Source: Hermatobates lingyangjiaoensis (lineage: Eukaryota > Arthropoda > Insecta > Hemiptera > Hermatobatidae). Taken from it: DNA of 64,000 nucleotides. The DNA lies in contig JAPFBL010000547.1 in assembly GCA_026182355.1 (NCBI GenBank), forward strand, positions 62,001 through 126,000. Direction: 5' to 3'. The translations under genes and the position numbers were made by a program. Shown one piece after another: positions 56,630 to 64,000 of the stretch. Below the pieces are notes generated by a model. The model did no database searches. It was not told where the DNA came from and was given only the letters and a program-made list of their open reading frames with translations. Within the stretch, counting starts at the first letter, position 1. The number at the start of each line of letters is the position of its first letter.

Positions 56630-58140
56630 TCTTTTGTGCGAGCTTTCCTTACCCGCATAAGTGAGCAGTTCTCAAAACTGGTATCCTTTCCTAATGACAA
56701 GGTTGTTGGTAAGCGAGTTCCCTTGGGAGAGAATTAATGGCCACTTACACGGCGCCTTTGTCTGTTGAGAATGCAGATTGTGGAGTACATCTGGGTAAGA
56801 ACCACAACCAACACGAAGTTATCCCCAAATAACAGGAACCTGGGCCTCTGACCCTCCCCTGTTCCCAATAGCAGGTTCAGTAGGACCAAGGTCCGGAGTA
56901 CCACCCGAGTGCTCTTAAAATATGATCGGTACCACGGGGACGAGGCTTCCAAGCCCATGGGTGATTTTAGTTTCTTCTCTCTATCTCTCTGTTGCCTACT
57001 TTTTTCTCTCTTTATCTTACTTTCAGGGTATCACCCATGCCTCGTCATACGGACGGACTCGAAGTGGCTGTGGTTTCATACTCGATTTGAGTAGACACAA
57101 AAGATCTTTTGTGATGTGTCGCTGTGTGAGAAGCAGTTCTTCTCGGGTGGGTGCCTGCATAGCAACAAGGAGGAGCAAACCCCCGCCCCTTACCAGTGGG
57201 TAAGAACTCTGATTGGGTAGAGTTCTTAAAACTGGTACTTATCCCTGGATAGGGCCCGGCCCGGGTTTAAGGGTATTTTCCCTTACGGGGGACGACCCAG
57301 GACACTGACCAGTATGGTAGTCCATAAACTATTCAGCTCGTAGGTGCTGGCCATCCAATTAACAGGAACATGCAACCATGTTCATAGAGCTATCGTCTTC
57401 ACGGTGTCAATAACTTTCGGTAGAAATCTCAGACTACAAAGATATGCTCTTGTGAATCCAAGTGTAAGAGTAAAGCATTCTACCGTACCATACTTAGTCT
57501 GTGTTCAGTCAGACTAGTACAATTGATGAGCTACTGTTATCCCCAGAGTTTGAGAAACGGATGCAAAACAGAATGCACTGTAGGAATCAGAGTCTACCTG
57601 TTCTCAGAATTCAGTTACTAAATCTGTGGTTGACTCGTCGTCAGAAGCCTCTCCTTCGATTGATAATTATATCACAACGGAGAATAGCAATAGCTATTGG
57701 TGTGAATTAGTGGTAGCGTGTCTGTCGTCGTTAATACAGGAAGTTTCTTGGTCATCACTACGAAAGTTCCACGTGAGGTACCCTACCAGCCATAGAGATA
57801 TTAAATAGATCGGTTCGCACTTGATCAACGAAGTTAAGCTACATTGAGTAACATTTGTTTACACTTGGATGAAGAAGAGTATATGCCTCAACCATTACCA
57901 ACATATGTAAGATAACCAAATCCTGGTTATCTGGTTCGGTATTGGTTAATGAGTTCCGGATCAAAAATAAACCATACTTCCGCACTCTGGGTCATGCATA
58001 AAAGTATAAAGCATATAACTGTGGTTAAAAAAAAAATCATGCAAGAGATTTCAATACTATTGTGCACATCATCCCTCGGAAAGGACATAAAGCAGTTCGT
58101 ACGAAGTCAGGTACTCATAAAAAAAGTCCCACTGTAATAA
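56630..58140 (+). mobile_element. LINE 5' region, plus strand
   Basis: GC-richer block homologous in reverse to 48700-49400. From about 57490 a broken frame (TIDELLLSPEFEKRMQNRM and onward) may be ORF1. The C/T-rich stretch at 56965-57010 and several stops show it is dead. Assigned to the same Jockey/R1-like LINE group by the shared block (inference). Confidence 0.55.
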
Positions 58141-59512
58141 ATAGAAGTACCTTTTTAATAAACAAACTGAAGTAAAGTGTTTGTTGAAAACAACAAAACT
58201 CATAAAGAATCAACCTTGTAATGTTGAAAGAGTGCATAGAAGCATGGGAATTAGAAACTAACAATAACTACAGGCATCTGCAACCTACTCAATTACAAAA
58301 GTCAAAGTCGACAAGATATAATAAGACGCAATCTATTAGAAATTAATAATCAAGTAAAAAAGTGTTGAACCAAGATAAAACTAAGGACATGCCATTGATT
58401 AATGACTTAAGAGATTCAAAAGGATGTAATTCTGTTTTTTCGTATCATTAAAATAAATGATTATTTTTTAATTGATCTGTTTATTTCAAGTGCTTCCGTA
58501 CCGTCTTTTGCACAAATGTAAGATTTCATTATTAGTTGCTCATTATCTTATCACATTAAGCTTGTAGTTCAAAGAAGAGTTCAGTTGTAGTCTTCTTAAG
58601 TCAAAAAGTTTACTTAATTCGCATGTAGGTTTTATTGATCCAAAAAAGAATTTTTAAGAGATTGTTCTGCGGTACTTGCGATGGCTTTCTCACCATCAGG
58701 ACCTTAACTAGAAGTGATTAATTTCTACTTTCAAAAGATAATTAAGCTTCAATAAACTGTAAAGAGTGGTGGAGAATAAGTCAATCTCAGGTTAAAAATT
58801 TTGCTTTGTCGGACTGAAAGAGAAATAAATACTGACTACATTTGATTGATTTGTTCAAGTCGAATGAAAATAAAAACTATAATAAATGGAAGATATTTTT
58901 GAACGCTAATTATTTCAACAATAGTTGTATATATAACTAAAAATAAAAAGTATCACGAAAAATAACCTCATAGTACAACTAAATTTTAATATTTTAACCT
59001 TTATTTCACAATCAATTGCTTTTTAAGTTAAATAAAAAGCAAAATAACTATAAAATAAATTTGATTATTTAACGAATATTTACTCGTAATTTATGTAATA
59101 TAAGAATTGCTACAGATGAATTATGAGTCTGTAATTTTTAAAGACTTATTGCAATAGGAATTCTAGAGAGTCTAAATGCTGTAAAATAAAGGACATTGAC
59201 ATCTCGAGGATAGAGCATTCACCTGAAAACAATGCTCAAACATTGAACCCAGGAATACGGAACTATAGCTACGTTTTTCTTTTATGTGGTTTCAGACATT
59301 AAATAGAAAATTATAATTTAATAATTTTCATCCTTGAATTCTTAAATAATGATAAATATTTATATATGATCATTAGATGTGAAACTTTAGACAACACTGT
59401 CTGCTCAATGTTTGAAATGTAAAACTGCCACATCTACTGCGGATAACTGATTCATGTTTTTTGTATTTTAAAAGGCCAATGTCTAACTAATTATTATATA
59501 AATGAAGACATA
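58141..59512. other. Intergenic between DNAJC1 and TMED
   Basis: AT-rich. Nothing assigned; no promoter motif could be set for TMED. Confidence 0.4.
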
Positions 59513-62500
59513 ATGCATACTATATATTCATTATTTATTGGGTTAGCTGTATTCATATTTGCAGTTTTAAGTGAAGATTCTACTGCACCATGGTACGAAA
59601 ATTTACCTGCAGTAGCAATGGATTATAAAGTTCATATTGACGCCGGGAAGGAAGACTGCTATTTCCAATATGTTAATCCTGGAGCAACATTTTATGTCAG
59701 TTTTCAGGTAAGGTTTTAAAATTATCCTTTGAAATTGTGTTGTCGAATTCATTATTCAATCTGGTTTTGTTGCAAATTAGGTTTTAAAAGGAGGTGATGG
59801 AAACGCTGGTTTTGGAGTTCGTCATCCTAGTGGAGAATTAGTTCTTCCATTTCGATGGTTACCTAGTTCAGAGTATCAAGATGAGTCCTCTACGGGAGGT
59901 TATTACCATATCTGTATAGACAATCAGATGTCAAGATTTGCTGATAAAATCATCAACCTCTATATGACAGTTGTCAGGTGAAATTTGTACTTTTTTTCTC
60001 TTAACTTTAATACCGTTTAAAACTGCATGTGGCAGATCCTTAAGTACACATCATTTTACTTTCACCTGGAATGAACTTAACGATTAAGAATTCTTCTAAC
60101 TTAATTTACTGAAATGTTTCAGGTACGATCAGTGGGAAACGTACACAAAAGAATTAGAAGAATTACATCTCAGTGTTGAAAATTTTACTGTAAGTATTTT
60201 AATCTTATCAAATTAAATATGTTAAAATGATAATACTGTTATCTCATACAACACGTTCAGATTTACAAGTTTGTCCTCTATACTTGAACTTTAACATGGA
60301 ATTTATATGTATTCTATAACTTTGACCACCCGGTCCGGTATAGGATTTTATCATCAGCGATAAAAAAAGTTTAATGAATATCTATTCTATAGAGGTCTAG
60401 GAAACCTATTCTAAAGCTGCTTGATAAAATAGTGTCTATCGCTTTTTTGATTCATATTCTCTCTCTGACAGATGTCAAAATTGTGAATGTATTTTCCTTT
60501 CATTCTATGGGTGAAAAATGTTTATCACAATTTTCCCATTCCTATAGGAATCCTCAAATAGATGAGATGTTAAACTTTAATGTGTCCTTACGTTTTAATG
60601 GCACCACAACATTAGAATGACGAACAGGCTTATGAGACTCGTAATGAAGAAAGTGTTCTTAATGCTTTATTATTATAACAATTTTAGTTGATAGTTTTGT
60701 ATTTAGTTATTATCAATGGTTAATAATAGAACGCTGATGTTATTTTACACGTGCTGAAGCTGATTGTCGTATTAGCGTAGTGTGTATCAATTGAAGATCA
60801 GTTTTCATTTTATTATGGAACACATTATAAAGCTTACTTGGCGCAGCAGGCCTTGTTTAAACGAGAGACTTAAAGACGAGTAAACTATGAGAATGTAAAA
60901 TTTATGTTGCATACTCTCCATATGTCTAAGCACAACTAATATCCAAATATGTTTTCTTAAGTTGTTTTCTTTCGTTCGTAAAATATAATGAGGCATATTC
61001 ATTTTTGTTTATTTTGTACCGAGAGCAAGCAGAAAAAACTAATTCTTTTATTACTGGAACTGAGAGTTTGGTGTCCACTGAATAATGTCGGAAGAAGGAA
61101 AAAGGAATAAAGGTATAACACATTTATTGTTAGGAAACGAGAAAACAGTATAAAGGAGATCTGTCTATACCGTTTGATGATTATAGCACAATGAATGAAA
61201 TTATACCAAGCAGAACTTTCTTCCAAAGAAGAAGGAGATCATTACCAATTTCTCAAAAAAGATAATTATGCGAGAAAGAATTCTATACTCCTAAGCCTGA
61301 TGCTCTCACATGCAATTTTATCCACGAAAGGCGTTAAGACTGAAATGATGGTATAACTATAGCTACCTCTATATTCTTTCGCATTTCTTTACTTTACCAA
61401 ATTTGTTACATGACTGTTTAAAGACTGTTGCACGAGGCCATCTATATCAGTGTATATTTTAGCCGGGATTGTGCCTCAGAAATGCTCACCCTTACATATG
61501 TTGAAGCTCTAAGATCAAAGCCTAACCACTTTCTCCATAGTGACTCCTTAAACTAGAAGGAATTAGACCAACAATTCGTCTTCAGACCCGGGACCATTAA
61601 ATATAAGAGGGAAGAAAATTGATGAGGAAATTTGCCATAAAAAAAGTTAAGGTTCTTTCTTTCGAAGATTCAAATCATCCTCCCTGGCTTTACCAAAGGC
61701 GAATGTCATTTTAGATCGAGGAAAATATCCGAAATTTGACACTTAACCGCATATTTATAAAGATTGTTTAAAGCGTTGTTAAATAAATATAGGGAATACA
61801 AACATATGTACAGTTGGAACTCGCACCCCAGCTATAGTTGGCTATGCGATATATGTAGACAACTCACCGAGGTCATGGCCCTCCCTCCTGTAACAAGTGT
61901 TTATACAGCCGAACTAATAGCCTTATACAAAGCCCTCAATTATTGCATACATAATCAGACTTGAAGTATTTGATTCTTTCAGATTCCAGGTTGCCATTAA
62001 CAGCCATAGAAGAACAAAATTTAAAAAATCCTATAATTATTAAGATATTTGAATGTCTCCATGACCTAAATATCAGGAAAAAGGCAGTGTTATTTGCCTG
62101 GATACCATAACGATGAATAATATCATTATCGGTATTGAAGAAAATGATAAAGCAAACAGAGCATCAAAGGACAGCAACTAACAGAGAAACTAGAAATCTA
62201 ATACCCGTGAGGCCGAATGACATCAGAAAGAACATTATAAAACAAGTATGGACAAGGTGTTAAACTGAAATGGAATATAGAAACCACTCAACTTTGGAAA
62301 AGAATAGAATCAATTGGGACAACAATGAACACTGGAACAGGAAATCGAAAAACGAGTGTGATCTTAAACCTTCTACGTATAAGTGACACGCGAGCTACAC
62401 ATAGTTACCTGTTATCCAAAGAACAAAGACCCTTATGCCCAAAATGTAGAGATATGTTGACTGTGGCCCATTTACTTGAAGAATGCCCACAATTAGAGGA

Positions 62501-63135
62501 AGAAAGGATGTCTACTGGCACACCATCAAAATTAATAATATTACTAGCCTCTCATAATAAATAAATCAGTGAAGTTACATCATTCCTAAAGTAAAAAAAA
62601 CGTATATAGAAATATGAGGAAATAGAGAATTAAATAAAACCATACAGTGATAATTCCCTAGTAGGTGATGCACTTATTAATTGTAAATAAAAAAAAAGAC
62701 TTGCTCCAAATGATATGTATAGAAACCCGTAGCCAATAAAGATTAACATTGTGTCCGTTATAGAATTTTCTTCTGTGGTCCCTACATTAATTTTTATATC
62801 ATGTTTTTTTTTACTGTAAATTATATATATAAAATGTTAAGTAATATTTTTACTATTTAATGATTAAATTATTAGTTATCTTATTACCTTATAAAATTAT
62901 TGTTTAATTAGAATTTTTTTTCTTTCAGGAATCAATCCAAAAAGTTGAAAAAAGTATAAATTTAATTCTCCAACATCAAAATCATTTCCGAGGCTCAGAG
63001 AGTCGTGACTATAACCTCCTTCTTGAAAATAATGGATATGTCCTTCAATTTTCATTAATACAAATTTGTATTATTGTTGCTACAATCAGTTTTCAAGTTT
63101 TCTTTGTAAGAAAACTTTTTGAAATTAAAAAATAA
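59513..63135 (+). CDS. Transmembrane emp24 domain (p24/TMED) protein
   Basis: Four exons: 59513-59707, 59781-59977, 60123-60189 and 62929-63135 (TAA), all in phase, 221 residues, the usual p24 length. Residues 1-20 are a signal peptide. The GOLD domain runs about 35-135, with the conserved Cys pair (EDCYFQYV and YYHICIDN), GFGVRHPSGELV and the STGGYYHIC turn. A coiled-coil region follows (YTKELEELHLSVENFTESIQKVEKSI), then a membrane helix (LIQICIIVATISFQVFF) and a short tail RKLFEIKK. p24 proteins cycle between ER and Golgi as COPI/COPII cargo receptors. It looks closest to the gamma group (TMED1/5/6 type), perhaps TMED6 (inference). The last intron (2.7 kb) contains a LINE remnant. Confidence 0.93.
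61560..62600 (+). pseudogene. Jockey/R1-like LINE remnant: RNase H and Cys/His tail
   Basis: Plus strand pieces with frameshifts: LPPVTSVYTAELIALYKALN (RNase H), then ISNSRLPLTAIEEQN, KKAVLFAWIP, ADRDY-like residues, and at 62330-62520 RKTSVILNLLRISDTRATHS followed by LCPKCRDMLTVAHLLEECPQ, the CxxC...HxxxxC tail of such LINEs. It lies in TMED intron 3, in the gene's orientation. Confidence 0.85.
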
Positions 63136-64000
63136 TATATCTATTACTTTAAAATAATTATTTTTTACAAAGTATTAATTGAACAGACTGATAAAACATT
63201 CATTTGAATAATTATTCTTCCTCTTATTAGTGTGCATAATAAGTAGTGGTTTTGTAAATACTTACAACAAAATATCACTTTTTAACAGTATATAATTGTG
63301 CCTTTGTAAAAATTTAAAAGGTTTTTATAACCTTTTTGGGCACTTGAGAATAAGCCATTTATAACATGAATAGTTGCTGCTTATTTTTGTAATATTGTTG
63401 GGTAAGTGTGTAAAATGTTACATTCTATTTGTTATTTTTTTTTTGTCGGAAATAAATCTTTATACATTTGGTGAAACTAAGTTTTTAGTGTTGAATGCAC
63501 TATTTATTTATGACAGACCTTATTATTTTTGAATTGTGATATATTGCATTTCAACATTGGAGATCAAGAATGAGATTTGGTAGCATTTAAATTGAGGTTA
63601 CTTACGAAGCGAGGAGGTTTCAGTTTGTTTAACCTAGTTTAAATATGTTCTTCATTGTCAAATACAAAAAGATAGGCACCGATTGTTTCATTGTTATGGT
63701 AATATGTGTTTACAGACAAATTATTGCCTGTAGATATGATAATCTTTTAGTCCATTGATCATGGTTCAATTATAATGTCATCATTAGAAAGAATAATTTT
63801 TGAAAGCTAAAATAAGTTTCTAGAAATGATAGTTACTTAATTTATGGAAAAATGGTGTCCTTGATTTTCCCTGCGTATGCACATTTGCTAAAAACCTGTT
63901 TCAAAAGTAGAGAATTTCGAAACAACGGTGAATTTGGAAATGTTCACAACATTTAATGTAGTCAATAGAAATAGTCATATAAAATTAACTAAAAGTTTAG
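63136..64000. other. TMED 3' flank
   Basis: AATAAA at 63451-63456 is a plausible TMED poly(A) signal. No other feature seen to the window end. Confidence 0.45.

Overview
The window reads as AT-rich animal nuclear DNA, most likely from an arthropod (inference). Genes are few and split by introns with GT/AG borders. The one compact gene has an arthropod-style core promoter: a TATA-like box about 30 bp upstream of a TCAGTT initiator. The lineage within arthropods cannot be fixed from the sequence.

Five host genes can be read. (1) JTB, plus strand, exons at 503-666, 2067-2163 and 4527-4689; the exon carrying the start codon was not found. (2) GSTCD, plus strand, seven coding exons from 8523 to 19361, encoding a GST-C-like domain followed by a methyltransferase-like domain. 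(3) An unrecognised secreted protein rich in Gly, Asn and Tyr, minus strand, 24331-25191, single exon. (4) DNAJC1 (ERj1/MTJ1), plus strand, ten exons from 41577 to 56101: signal peptide, luminal J domain, membrane segment and two SANT/Myb domains. (5) A p24/TMED cargo receptor, plus strand, four exons from 59513 to 63135. Exon phases agree across every junction and the joined reading frames match the known domain order of each family.

Most of the rest is transposon-derived, dominated by Penelope-like elements (PLEs). Two copies keep long open frames (RT C-terminal part plus GIY-YIG nuclease, 5927-7141 and 17267-18337). At least five more are broken fragments. Around them lie a dozen or more palindromic elements, often with (TA)n tracts at one or both ends. 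Several of these are head-to-head PLE ends. Most carry a hammerhead-ribozyme-like core: CTGANGA, one extra base, stem II, GAAA. PLE N-terminal coding repeatedly stops at the codons for 'LLPxYxxIYIYI', inside the (TA)n tract.

Other elements: a Helitron family with CTAG end, 3' hairpin, Pif1-helicase remnants and a sequence-proven empty site; a Jockey/R1-like LINE insertion with a 13-bp target duplication; a pogo-type MITE nested in a palindrome; a hAT MITE with an 8-bp duplication; two mariner-type elements; SINE-like copies; and a tandem repeat of about 130 bp at 31957-32400. By region: JTB and GSTCD with repeat-filled introns (1-19.4 kb); mariner and palindromes (19.4-24.3 kb); the secreted-protein gene; a repeat-only block of PLE, Helitron and palindromes (26-41.5 kb); DNAJC1 (41.6-56.1 kb); LINE remains; TMED (59.5-63.1 kb).
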